A stretch of DNA of 64,000 nt from Hoeflea sp. (lineage in GTDB: Bacteria > Pseudomonadota > Alphaproteobacteria > Rhizobiales > Rhizobiaceae). The notes under the pieces are model-generated. The model was given only the letters and a program-made list of their open reading frames with translations. It was not told where the DNA came from and searched no databases. Both the position numbers and the translations under genes were made by a program. Below are positions 35,529-44,363 of this stretch, in pieces. The stretch covers positions 62,001 to 126,000 of the forward strand of contig NZ_NVXQ01000009.1 of the NCBI RefSeq assembly GCF_002733955.1, given 5' to 3'. Position 1 is the stretch's first letter. Every line of letters begins with the position of its first letter.

Positions 35529-36791
35529 TCAGGCGGGCAGGGTGCGCATCGATTTGCCGCCGGCCCGCAAACCCGCTTGCCAGCGCATTTCCAGCGCGAT
35601 GCAGCCCCAGACGATCCCCATCAGCAGATAGAAATGCCGCCAGTGGTCGGTGTCGATGACATTGCCGATGATCGTGTGTCCGATCAGCACGATATAGGCG
35701 AGCATCAGGTATTTCTGCCACGGCCGATCGCGCAGCAGGAAGCGAAAGCCCAGAACCAGGGTCCAGGCCATCAGCGTGACGTAACTGACAAAGCCGAGCC
35801 AGCCGTAATCCATCAGCGCCTTGAGCCAGATATTGTGCGTGTCTTCGCCCCACATCAGGCCGAATTCCAGCGGCCCGATGCCCAGCGGATGTTCCATCGC
35901 CATCAGGAAGCCGATGGCGTGACGCTCGAAGCGGCCATGCCGGGCTCCGTCATAGGCCTGCACCAGCTTGGCGCGGTCGGAGAACAGGTCGGCGATCTGG
36001 TCGAACTGCAGCGCAATGATGATGGCGCCGATCAAGAGCAGCGCGCCAATCAGCGTCATTACCAGGATTTTCAGCCGGAACGCACCCGTGCGCTCCTTGA
36101 TCAGCATGGTCATGACCAAGAGCACCATGGAAATGGCCAGCAGGCCCCAGGCGGCGCGGGAGAAGGAAAAGAACACCCCGAGCACCAGGATCGTCAGGCC
36201 GGCAGCGCGCAAGGGGGCTGCCTTCAGCGTCCCGGTCAGCAAGCCGTGCATCAGGTAAAGCGACGGCAGCACCAGGTAGGGGCCGAACACGTTCGGGTCC
36301 TGGAAGGCGCCCATCGCCCGGCCATAGCGGGTAAACACCTCGCCACCCGGCAGCACGCCGAGATAGCCCAGAATGCCCAGCAGCGCGGTGATGATGGCGG
36401 CCGCCAGATAGGCCCGGAAGATCAGCGTCAGCCGCCGCTGGTCAGCTTCGATGATGGCGGCGAAGAACATCGAGGTGAAGGCCAGGAACAGTGACACCGC
36501 CATATACATCGGTGTGCCCTTGACGTTGTCCATCGTCAGGATCGAGAACATGCCGCCGATATTGAACAGGACATAGAGCGCGATCAGCGGCGCAATATGT
36601 TTCGACAACCGCAGCCCGAACACCGCCCAGACGCCGATCAGCACCACGAGGAACAGCTCGTAGGGCGCGGGTTCGTTGATCACGAAACCCGACAGGAACA
36701 CGCCGAAAGCCACCAGCAGCGAAGCCAGCATCGAGATCGCCGCGCGTTGCGGCTGGAACACGACAGGAGCTGTCAGGGTGGCGCTGGTCAA
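35529..36791 (-). CDS. O-antigen ligase/polymerase family membrane protein
   Basis: This 420-residue protein has about 11-12 membrane helices and the O-antigen ligase superfamily region GRAMGAFQDPNVFGPYLVLPSLYLMHGL, FSRAAWGLLAIS and the periplasmic HPLGIGPLEFGLMWGEDTHNIWLKALMDYGWLGF. In a polysaccharide cluster it is most likely the repeat-unit polymerase. It begins with TTG, overlapping the stop of the sugar-phosphate transferase gene (TTGA), so it is translationally coupled. An internal ATG at codon 21 is an alternative start but would delete the first helix start. Confidence 0.88.
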   Translation of the reverse strand: MTSATLTAPVVFQPQRAAISMLASLLVAFGVFLSGFVINEPAPYELFLVVLIGVWAVFGLRLSKHIAPLIALYVLFNIGGMFSILTMDNVKGTPMYMAVSLFLAFTSMFFAAIIEADQRRLTLIFRAYLAAAIITALLGILGYLGVLPGGEVFTRYGRAMGAFQDPNVFGPYLVLPSLYLMHGLLTGTLKAAPLRAAGLTILVLGVFFSFSRAAWGLLAISMVLLVMTMLIKERTGAFRLKILVMTLIGALLLIGAIIIALQFDQIADLFSDRAKLVQAYDGARHGRFERHAIGFLMAMEHPLGIGPLEFGLMWGEDTHNIWLKALMDYGWLGFVSYVTLMAWTLVLGFRFLLRDRPWQKYLMLAYIVLIGHTIIGNVIDTDHWRHFYLLMGIVWGCIALEMRWQAGLRAGGKSMRTLPA

Positions 36792-38353
36792 TATGCGTTG
36801 TCCGTGTCGAGCAGTTTCAGCGGTGTCAGGAACAGGATCTTGAGATCAAACAGCAGCGACCAGTTCTCGATATAGTAGAGATCGCAGGCTGTGCGCTGCT
36901 TGATCTTTTCGTCGTTGTCGATCTCGCCGCGCCAGCCGCTGATCTGGGCCCAGCCGGTGACCCCGGGCTTGACCCGGTGGCGGGCGAAATAACCGTCCAC
37001 GACTTCTGCGAACAGGCGGTCATGCGCCGCAGCAACGACGGCGTGCGGACGCGGGCCCACAAGCGAGAGATCGCCGCGCAGCACGTTGAAGAACTGCGGC
37101 AACTCGTCAATCGAGGTCTTGCGGATGAAACGGCCGACCTTGGTCACCCGCGGATCGCCCTTGGTCACAGCTGCCCGCGCCGTCGGATCGCACTGGTCGG
37201 TGTACATGGAACGGAACTTGAGCACGTCGATGACTTCATTGTTGAAGCCGTGCCGCTTTTGCCGGAACAGCACCGGTCCCTTGGAATCGAGCTTGATGGC
37301 AATCGCGGTGCCGATCATGACAGGCCAAAACACCGCAATCGCAAGCAGCGAGAAGAAGATGTCGAAGATCCGCTTGGCGACCGAATCCCAGTCGGTGATC
37401 GGCCGGTCGAAAATGTCGAGCATCGGCACGGCGCCGACATAGGAATAGGCGCGCGGCCGGAACCTGAGCTTGTTGGAATGGGCTGCCAGGCGGATGTCGA
37501 GCGGCAGGATCCACAGCTTCTTCAAAAGCTCCAGCACCCGGGATTCGGCATTGAGCGGCATGGCGATGATCAACATGTCGATCCGGGCGATGCGGGCAAA
37601 TTCCACAAGCGCGTCGATATTGCCGAGCTTCGGATAGCCGGCGATGATCGGGGGCGAGCGCCGGTCGTCGCGATCATCGAAAAAGCCGCAGATGCGGATA
37701 TCGTTGTCATCATCCTGCTCGACCGAGCGGATCAGCGCCTTGGCGATCTCGCCGCCACCCACAATCACCGCACGGCGTTCCATGACGCCGTTCCGGGCCC
37801 AGCGTCTTATGCCGTAGGCGACGATGTTGCGCACGATGATCAGTGAGGCCGCACCGCTCAGATACCAGGCCGCGAACCACACCCGCGAAAACGCCAGCCC
37901 GTACTGCATGAAGAACATCAGCAGGCCGATGATCGCAAACGCGATGGACCAGGCCGTCAACACTTTCGGCAGCGTTCGCAGGGCGCTGCGAAGCGCGGGA
38001 ACCTGATAGGCGTCGGCGATCTGGATCATCAGCACGGCCAGGGCCGAACCGACCAGAATGGTCGGGGTGTAGATATAGACAGTCAGCTCGCCCGAAAGCC
38101 CGACATACAGCGCATGAACAAGAAACCCGGTGAAGGCGATCAATGTCAGTTCCGCCAACCGGAGCAATCCGATGATCATCGTCGGGGAGTAGTTTTCCTG
38201 GGAAAGCCGGGTCGCTGTCTGACGTGCCAGACGGCTCATCTCGACCACGGGCTTGCCATCCGCACCGGTAAGGCTGGGCTTGACCTTGATGTCGGCCATG
38301 GCCTTCTGGACGGACTTGGAATTGAACGCATCATTGCGGTCGAACTTGTTCAC
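36788..38353 (-). CDS. Undecaprenyl-phosphate glucose phosphotransferase
   Basis: This initiating transferase of exopolysaccharide synthesis places a sugar-1-phosphate (typically glucose) on undecaprenyl phosphate at the inner membrane. The 521-residue product has four N-terminal membrane helices (about residues 60-180), a central Rossmann-like domain (RRAVIVGGGEIAKALIRSV) and a C-terminal catalytic domain. The latter contains KLDSKGPVLFRQKRHG, FRSMYTDQCD, RKTSIDELPQFFNVLRGDLSLVGPRP and the final KPGVTGWAQISGWRG. The start is GTG with GGGGGAG eight bases upstream. It heads an operon with the polymerase. Confidence 0.94.
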   Translation of the reverse strand: MNKFDRNDAFNSKSVQKAMADIKVKPSLTGADGKPVVEMSRLARQTATRLSQENYSPTMIIGLLRLAELTLIAFTGFLVHALYVGLSGELTVYIYTPTILVGSALAVLMIQIADAYQVPALRSALRTLPKVLTAWSIAFAIIGLLMFFMQYGLAFSRVWFAAWYLSGAASLIIVRNIVAYGIRRWARNGVMERRAVIVGGGEIAKALIRSVEQDDDNDIRICGFFDDRDDRRSPPIIAGYPKLGNIDALVEFARIARIDMLIIAMPLNAESRVLELLKKLWILPLDIRLAAHSNKLRFRPRAYSYVGAVPMLDIFDRPITDWDSVAKRIFDIFFSLLAIAVFWPVMIGTAIAIKLDSKGPVLFRQKRHGFNNEVIDVLKFRSMYTDQCDPTARAAVTKGDPRVTKVGRFIRKTSIDELPQFFNVLRGDLSLVGPRPHAVVAAAHDRLFAEVVDGYFARHRVKPGVTGWAQISGWRGEIDNDEKIKQRTACDLYYIENWSLLFDLKILFLTPLKLLDTDNAY

Positions 38354-38400
38354 GGTCGGACTCCCCCGGAAACTTATTCTACCTCAGTAGCATGCGCTCC

Positions 38401-39582
38401 CTAAGAAAGGCTTGACGGCTTGAGCTTCGGATTGTCCCGCATCTGGGCGTCCAGGTGCTCACGATAAAGCGAAGACATCCTGTCAGCCATTGTCTGGGCT
38501 GAGAAATTGTCTCGAAAGGCTTCCATTTCGGGCATGGCGTCGGGCAGCCATTGCGGATCGCTGATGGCGTGCGCCATGGCGCCGGCCAGTGCTTCGGTCT
38601 CGCCCGGCGCCACGAACCCGGCAAAGTCGGGGCCGAGAATTTCGGGAATGCCGCCGACCCTGGTGGAAATCACCGGCTTGCCGGCCGCGACGGCTTCGAG
38701 CACGATGTAGGGCATCGACTCCGCGCGTGAGGGGATGACCACCGTTCGGGCCAGCGCAAAGGCCTCGCGGGCCGGCATGGCATCGCGCATTTTCACCCGG
38801 TCGCCCATTCCGATCGCATTCAGCCGGGCCTGGTAGCGCGGCTTGTCGTCGCCATCGCCCACCATGACACCGTGCAAGGGCCTGCCGGCCAGTTGTTCGG
38901 CGCGCCGTATCGCCTCGATAAAGACATCGGGACCCTTGAGGTCCCGCATCATGCCGATATAGAGAAAATCCACTGCGTCCGGGGTGTTGTTGACCGGATC
39001 GAACTCGTGCGCGCGCAATCCATTGTGGATCAGTTGCCAGGGTGCCCGCGGCGTTCCGATCTTGGCCTCGTAGGCTTGGCGCTCATAGTCGGAAACGAAC
39101 ACCAGCGCATCGGTCCAGCGCTCGAGAAACCGTTCGATTGCAAAATAGGCCTGCCCGCGAATGGTTTTCTCGTCATAGTGCAGGCTGCCGCCATGCGGCG
39201 AATAAAAACGGGCAACGCAAGACCTTGATACCCGTAACCGTGAGCCGATCAGTCGCACGAAAGCGCCGCCCTTGGCGCCATGTCCGTGCAACACATCAGG
39301 CTGCAAATTCTTGACCTCACCGAAGCTTTTCAAGGCCGAGGTGATATCGGAAAGCCCCAGTGACCGGCGAATGGGCAGCCGTGTCAGCCCAAGCGCAAGA
39401 TGGGGCATGATGCTTTCAAACAACGCGTCTTCATAGGCGCCGCCGGTGGTGGAATCGCACAGGATTCCGACCTGGTGGCCGGCCTTGGCATGCTCTTCCG
39501 CCAGATCCCGCACATGGCGGAAAATGCCGCCTACAGGCGATCGGAAGCAATGCAGAATTCGCAAAGGTTGGTGCGCTGTCAT
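38401..39582 (-). CDS. Glycosyltransferase family 4 protein
   Basis: This 393-residue cytoplasmic GT-B glycosyltransferase adds a sugar to the lipid-linked repeat unit. Its N-terminal half carries HCFRSPVGGIFRHVRDLAEEH. The C-terminal half has the GT4 donor-site motif E-x7-E (RAESMPYIVLEAVAAGKPV) and the DFLYIGMMRDLKGPDVFIEA block. The sugar is unknown. ATG 39582 follows the stop of the exporter gene by four bases; the frame extends to 39609 inside that gene without support. It is probably cotranscribed with the exporter upstream. Confidence 0.92.
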   Translation of the reverse strand: MTAHQPLRILHCFRSPVGGIFRHVRDLAEEHAKAGHQVGILCDSTTGGAYEDALFESIMPHLALGLTRLPIRRSLGLSDITSALKSFGEVKNLQPDVLHGHGAKGGAFVRLIGSRLRVSRSCVARFYSPHGGSLHYDEKTIRGQAYFAIERFLERWTDALVFVSDYERQAYEAKIGTPRAPWQLIHNGLRAHEFDPVNNTPDAVDFLYIGMMRDLKGPDVFIEAIRRAEQLAGRPLHGVMVGDGDDKPRYQARLNAIGMGDRVKMRDAMPAREAFALARTVVIPSRAESMPYIVLEAVAAGKPVISTRVGGIPEILGPDFAGFVAPGETEALAGAMAHAISDPQWLPDAMPEMEAFRDNFSAQTMADRMSSLYREHLDAQMRDNPKLKPSSLS

Positions 39583-39586
39583 GGGG

Positions 39587-40162
39587 TCAGAAAAGCCGCT
39601 CGCGCACATAGATTGTATCGCCCGCCAGGATCGGATCGGTGATCCGGACGCGTCCGGTCATGATTTTCCCGTTGATGTTGCGGGTGATGTCGACATTGCG
39701 CTGGTTTGCCCGTGGCGAATAGCCGCCGGCGATGGCAATGGCGTTTTGAACGGTCATGCCTGCGACATAGGAGTACTGACCGGACTGGCCGACTTCTCCC
39801 ATGATGAAGAAAGAGCGATAGCGGTCGATCTCGATCGAGACGTCAGGATCGCGCAGATAGCCCTGCCGCAGGCTCGCAGCAATATTGCCTTCGAGTTCCT
39901 GCAAGGTGCGGCCCCGCGCGGGCACTGCGCCGATCAGCGGGAAGGCGATGTATCCCGCCTGGTCGACGGCATAGGATCCTGTCAGGCCATCCTGCTCGAA
40001 CACGGTCACCCGCAAGCGGTCGCCCGCATCCAGCCGATAGGGCTGCATAACGGCTTCATGGAAGGCCTTGGGCGCAGGTTGGTAGCCGGAACAACCCGCC
40101 AGCAGGACTGCGGCCATTGCGGCCGCCAGAAGATGTGTCGCTTTGGACTTGGCGGGTGTCAT
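39587..40162 (-). CDS. Polysaccharide biosynthesis/export lipoprotein, Wza-like (short)
   Basis: This 191-residue protein has a lipoprotein signal (lipobox LAGC, Cys24), then the polysaccharide export domain YRLDAGDRLRVTVFEQDGLTGSYAVDQ (about residues 41-67). A SLBB-like segment follows: GRTLQELEGNIAASLRQGYLRDPDVSIEI and GQYSYVAGMTVQNAIAIAGG. Full Wza has about 380 residues including an outer-membrane helix; this short ExoF-like form lacks that part and is usual in alphaproteobacteria. ATG 40162 is used; GTG 40180 is in frame. It is divergent from the copolymerase gene and upstream of the glycosyltransferase. Confidence 0.92.
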   Translation of the reverse strand: MTPAKSKATHLLAAAMAAVLLAGCSGYQPAPKAFHEAVMQPYRLDAGDRLRVTVFEQDGLTGSYAVDQAGYIAFPLIGAVPARGRTLQELEGNIAASLRQGYLRDPDVSIEIDRYRSFFIMGEVGQSGQYSYVAGMTVQNAIAIAGGYSPRANQRNVDITRNINGKIMTGRVRITDPILAGDTIYVRERLF

Positions 40163-40220
40163 GCTTTTTCCGTGCTCCACGCGAACCGTGCTGATTTCGA
40201 GACCCGTTATCGATCCATTA

Positions 40221-40366
40221 GGGTTAACGGCTGGTAAAACTCGCAGGATTTTTAGACTTGCCCACTGCAGGTTCTGTCAAAACAGGCGAGCATCAACTCT
40301 CAAAGGGGGAGGGTGCGGCAAAAGTAAAGAAACACTGACTTCCGCCTTAACCGTTGCGTTACCATG
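40221..40366. promoter_or_regulatory. Divergent polysaccharide promoter region with two CtrA-like sites
   Basis: In the 248-base gap between exporter and copolymerase genes, 40224-40238 reads TTAA-N7-TAAA (on the minus strand TTTA-N7-TTAACCC), 62 bases from the exporter start. A second, looser site, TTAA-N8-TTACCAT (40348-40366), lies about 45 bases before the copolymerase start. The first resembles the box at 17887-17905 in front of the remote ligase-like gene. No gene is seen in the gap. Confidence 0.33.
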
Positions 40367-40410
40367 TTCCTTTACGCTTGCGGCTCAGTACAAGTACGGA
40401 GTAGCTGCGC

Positions 40411-42531
40411 ATGTCTGTCTCACCAATGACACAACCTGATGTGGATATTGACCTGGGTCGCCTGGTAAAGGCGATATGGGAGAAGAAAGCGCTTGTCGCA
40501 GGGCTGACCGCAGCTGCAGCGGGCCTGGCCTTCATTGTCACCGGCATGCTCAATCCGCTCTACAAGTCGGAAACAAGGCTGCTCATCGAAACCCGCGAGC
40601 CGGTGTTTTCAAGCGATCAGAGCCAACCGGCGTCCGACAGCTCATTCGATGATCGCGCCGTTGCCAGCCAGGTCGAGATTCTCCGCTCGACCGATCTGAT
40701 CAAGCAGGTGGCGCGAAATCTCGATCTGTCCTCACGCGAGGAATTCGATCCGGCCGGCAATACCTCGGCGTTCGGGGATCTCCTGATCATGCTCGGGCTC
40801 AAGAAGAACCCGCTCGAGGTCCCGGCCGAGGAGCGCATTCTCAAGGAATTCTACAAGAAGCTGGACGTCTATGCGGTGCCGGAATCGCGTGTGATCGGCA
40901 TCGAGTTCTCGTCCGAAGATCAGGTGCTCGCGGCGCAGGTCCCCAACGAGCTGGTCAACGTCTATCTGGCGTCACAGTCGGGCGCCAAGATTGAAAACAA
41001 CACCGATGCCAGTGCCTGGCTGGAACCCGAGATCGCAAAATTGCGTGACCGGGTTCGCGAGTCTGAAAGCAAGGTCGCCGAGTACCGCGCCCGCACCGGC
41101 CTTTTGCTGGTCAACCAGCAGGATACCATCGCCGCCAAACAACTATCTGATATTTCGACCGAATTGAGCCGCGTCAGGGCGGAGCGGGCGGATTCCGAAG
41201 CCCGTGCGCAGTCCGTGCGCAATGCGCTCGAAAATGGCCAGGCCGTCGACGCGGTGTCCGATGTGCTGGATTCCCCGGTAATCCAGCGACTGCGCGAAAG
41301 CGAAGGCAATATCCGGGCCCAGCTTGCCGACATATCGACAACGCTGCTCGACAATCATCCGCGCATGAAGGGATTGCGCGCCCAGCTTGCAGATATCGAG
41401 GGTCAGATCACAGGTGAAATCCGCAAGGTGCTTTCAAGCCTTGAAAGCAACGCCAGGGTCGCGCGTATCCGCGAACAGGAGTTGATCGCGCAGCTCAACG
41501 AACTCAAGGCCGGATCGGCCCGCGAGGGTGAGGAAGCTGTCGAACTGCGCTCGCTCGAGCGTGAGGCCGCCGCCCAGCGCGATCTGCTGGAAACCTATCT
41601 CAGCCGCTACCGTGAAGCCGCCTCGCGCACCGAGCCCAAGGCCCTGCCGGCCGATGCCCGGGTGATCTCGCGCGCCGTGCCGGCGTCGGAAGCCTATTTC
41701 CCCAAGACCGGTCCAATCGTCATCGTGGCGGCGCTGGCAGCGTTCCTGCTGTCCGCGATCGGCGTGATGCTGGGCGAACTGTTCTCGGGACGGGCCTTGC
41801 GTCCTTCGTCCGGCCTGGTGCGGGACCCTGCCAGCAGCGATGACATGACAGCAGCCGCTACTGCTGCCCCGGCTGTCGCCGCGGTACAACAGTCTGACGA
41901 CACGGAGCTGGCGTTACCCCACATATCCAACGACGCTGACGATTTCAGCGTGGAAGCGGTGGCCGAACAGCTCATCACCGACATGACCCCGGTTGCGGTC
42001 TGCGTTTCACCCGAAGGCGACGAAGGCTCGGCCGCAGCCGTGATGCTTGCCCGGACAGTCGCGGGCGAAGGGCTCAAGACCCTTGTGATTGACCTCACGG
42101 GATCGGCATGCCCGACGGAACTGATGGCGGAGTCGCTTCGCCTTCCGGGGTTGACCGATCTGATGTGCGGCGAGATCTCCATCGCCGACTCGATCCATCC
42201 GGACCGGCTCTCCTCGGCCCACATCGTTCCGCGCGGCAACGCCAATGCCCGCCGCGCCATGCGCGCGATCGATCGTCTGCCGATGATCATCGATGCGCTG
42301 ACGGAAGCCTATGACCTGGTGGTGGTCGAATGCGGCGCCGCCGATGCCGCCTCGATCACGCGGATCGCGCGTGCCGACCGCGGCGAGATCGTGCTTTCGA
42401 TCTTGCAGTTCGACGAAGCCGAGATCTCAACGCTGCTGGCCGAGTTCAATGCCGAGGGCTTTGAGGATGTGCTGATCATGACACCTGAACAGCCTGTCGG
42501 TCCGCTCGGACATCGCAGCACCGCTGCCTGA
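40411..42531 (+). CDS. GumC/Wzc-like polysaccharide copolymerase with degenerate ATPase domain
   Basis: This 706-residue inner-membrane protein controls polysaccharide chain length or export. The N-terminal Wzz domain has a first helix at about residues 27-50 (WEKKALVAGLTAAAAGLAFIV), a large periplasmic coiled coil (about 195-410) and a second helix at about 430-455. The C-terminal domain (about 520-700) has the tyrosine autokinase fold but with key losses. Walker A reads SPEGDEGSA, with Gly539 where Lys is required; Walker B reads VVVECG, with Glu in place of Asp; and there is no C-terminal tyrosine cluster. It is probably catalytically dead. GGAG lies 12 bases before the start. Confidence 0.9.
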   Translation: MSVSPMTQPDVDIDLGRLVKAIWEKKALVAGLTAAAAGLAFIVTGMLNPLYKSETRLLIETREPVFSSDQSQPASDSSFDDRAVASQVEILRSTDLIKQVARNLDLSSREEFDPAGNTSAFGDLLIMLGLKKNPLEVPAEERILKEFYKKLDVYAVPESRVIGIEFSSEDQVLAAQVPNELVNVYLASQSGAKIENNTDASAWLEPEIAKLRDRVRESESKVAEYRARTGLLLVNQQDTIAAKQLSDISTELSRVRAERADSEARAQSVRNALENGQAVDAVSDVLDSPVIQRLRESEGNIRAQLADISTTLLDNHPRMKGLRAQLADIEGQITGEIRKVLSSLESNARVARIREQELIAQLNELKAGSAREGEEAVELRSLEREAAAQRDLLETYLSRYREAASRTEPKALPADARVISRAVPASEAYFPKTGPIVIVAALAAFLLSAIGVMLGELFSGRALRPSSGLVRDPASSDDMTAAATAAPAVAAVQQSDDTELALPHISNDADDFSVEAVAEQLITDMTPVAVCVSPEGDEGSAAAVMLARTVAGEGLKTLVIDLTGSACPTELMAESLRLPGLTDLMCGEISIADSIHPDRLSSAHIVPRGNANARRAMRAIDRLPMIIDALTEAYDLVVVECGAADAASITRIARADRGEIVLSILQFDEAEISTLLAEFNAEGFEDVLIMTPEQPVGPLGHRSTAA

Positions 42532-42540
42532 AGTTGCAGG

Positions 42541-42571
42541 TCGGGACGGCCTCGAATACGCGCTGTCCCGA
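42541..42571. terminator. Hairpin between convergent polysaccharide genes
   Basis: TCGGGAC (42541-42547) and GTCCCGA (42565-42571) are perfect inverted arms with a 17-base loop, filling the 40-base gap between two convergent genes. There is no T-run, so termination is uncertain. Confidence 0.4.
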
Positions 42572-43798
42572 TCAGTCCGTCTCAGCGGCAGGCTTTGATT
42601 TCCGGACCAGCACGCCACGCACTCTCGATGCAAAACTGTGCAGCAGCGGTGAGGTCTTGATCGTCCGTTTCAGCCGGATAAGGCCGGCGATGGCCGGTGC
42701 CGCCAGGCGGCCCTTGAGATTGAGCGGAAGATAGCAATCCAGGAGTTCGGTGCGCTGTGGACACCACGAGCGCTTGTAGAGCTGATCACCGACGCCGAAA
42801 TCAAAAACCGCGTGGCCAGCCGCAGATGCCCGCTCGATCATCCGGTAAAACAAAAGCTCTCCGGCACTGACATCCGCGGCGATTTCCTCGTTGATCGAGC
42901 CAAACTGACAGGTGACGTGGCGGTCCTTGATGGTCAATCCGGCGACCGCGATGATTTCGCCTTGGTGGTCTCCACCGGCCAGCTCAATGCCGTGGAGCTC
43001 GAGGGCGGGTGCCCCTTCCGCATTGCGTGTTGTTGCCAGCCGGCGCAGGAAGTCGCGAATGCCGGGATCGGCAAACACATCCGGCAATCCCTGGGCCGCA
43101 AGCCGCACGGCCTTCTGCGCAAAGAAGGCCTCCAGCAGCTGCAAGGCCCCGGCGTCCGTGTCGCCCGTGAGGTGGCGGTAGCCACCCAGTGCTTCCAGCT
43201 GGCGTTCGGAAACCCGGAATTTCTTGCGGCGGCGTTTGCCGTTGATCTGGGCCAGAACCTGGTTGAAGTCTTCAAACAGCGGCAGCTGGAAGCTCGGGTT
43301 TTGGTGAAACACGCGCGGCAATGCCGAGAACGGCACACGCCCGGCGGTCTCTGGCGTCATTTTGTCAAACAGCACGATGTCGGCGGCAAGCCCGGCATGG
43401 CTCAGCGCACGGGCCAGTTCGGTGGTTGACAAGGGCTCGGCCCGGTTGATGCGCTGCGTGTCGATCAAACCTGTGTTTTCATTCGAGTAGGCCGTTCCGG
43501 CAAACCGGGCGACCTTCAGCCCGCCAGCCTTCCTGATCTCGAGCGGAAGAATGGCGAAGGCGGTACCGTTGTGTTCGAGCGTCACAAGAAAGAGGTCGTT
43601 CCCCGTGCCCTGGCTCCAGGCTTCAACCCAGGCCCGGCTCTGATGAAACATCGTCGCCGGATCGGCCTCGAGCCGCTGCCATGTCTCGCGCAAGCTTGCC
43701 GGGTCTGATGTCACTGTCGCTGAAAGATGGTTCGTCGGGGCACTGGTGCGTTTGACCGGCGTCGCCAGTGGAGCGGATAGGTCCTGTGCATTCGCCAT
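42572..43798 (-). CDS. CelD/BcsL-like GNAT acyltransferase
   Basis: This 408-residue cytoplasmic protein resembles the 'CelD/BcsL' acetyltransferases associated with cellulose and exopolysaccharide synthesis. It shows an N-terminal domain with TMFHQSRAWVEAWSQG, a basic patch NGKRRRKKFRVSERQLEALGG, and a C-terminal acyltransferase domain ending FDFGVGDQLYKRSWCPQRTELLDCYLPL. These proteins may acylate sugar units; the substrate is unknown. It sits at the end of the polysaccharide cluster, convergent with the copolymerase gene. About 150 bases separate it from DUF2842. Confidence 0.85.
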   Translation of the reverse strand: MANAQDLSAPLATPVKRTSAPTNHLSATVTSDPASLRETWQRLEADPATMFHQSRAWVEAWSQGTGNDLFLVTLEHNGTAFAILPLEIRKAGGLKVARFAGTAYSNENTGLIDTQRINRAEPLSTTELARALSHAGLAADIVLFDKMTPETAGRVPFSALPRVFHQNPSFQLPLFEDFNQVLAQINGKRRRKKFRVSERQLEALGGYRHLTGDTDAGALQLLEAFFAQKAVRLAAQGLPDVFADPGIRDFLRRLATTRNAEGAPALELHGIELAGGDHQGEIIAVAGLTIKDRHVTCQFGSINEEIAADVSAGELLFYRMIERASAAGHAVFDFGVGDQLYKRSWCPQRTELLDCYLPLNLKGRLAAPAIAGLIRLKRTIKTSPLLHSFASRVRGVLVRKSKPAAETD

Positions 43799-43956
43799 GG
43801 TTTCAATGCCTTCGCAAAGTCATGCTTGTTTGGATGAGCATGACCACAAAGTGCCGAAGGTCGGGTAAATTACGTCAAGAGACCGTCAAAAAGCCCGGGT
43901 GAAGGCTAATGCGACGTTAACGAGGGCGCCCGGCAAAGCCTGAGCCGGATTGAAAG

Positions 43957-44175
43957 TCAGGTCTGCTTGTTCTTGGCAGGCCCTTCCATCCAGCGGATCA
44001 CGAACATTGCCGGCACCACCCACAGCACGCCGGTAAACAGGAAATAGAGCAGGTGCACATACCAGGCCGATTCTGCCAGCCGGTAGGTGGCGACGGTCGT
44101 GGCAACCAGTGCGTAAATCACCACCAGCGCGACGATGATCACTGTTCCAATGAGCTTCTTGAGACGGATGGGCAT
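43957..44175 (-). CDS. DUF2842 small membrane protein
   Basis: This 72-residue protein has two transmembrane helices: LIGTVIIVALVVIYALVATTVA (about residues 8-29) and WYVHLLYFLFTGVLWVVPAMFVIRWM (about 38-63). The closing GVLWVVPAMFVIRWMEGP is the DUF2842 hallmark. No function is known. It is divergent from ctaA (188-base gap), a neighbour it often has in rhizobia, hinting at a link to respiration. Confidence 0.88.
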   Translation of the reverse strand: MPIRLKKLIGTVIIVALVVIYALVATTVATYRLAESAWYVHLLYFLFTGVLWVVPAMFVIRWMEGPAKNKQT

Positions 44176-44363
44176 GGACAGGCCTTTTCACAGTGGCGGG
44201 CAGGGCTTTGGGTTCGCAATCGACATAGCGGCTTTGCCACCGAACGCAAGAGGAACCGGTTTCGCAGCCGTTGCCGCGACGGCATGCCGCAAAGCCAATA
44301 CCCTTGCCTTGTTTCATGCTGTGGTGCACATGTCCGCCAGTTGTTCAAAGGAAGAAATCGTCG

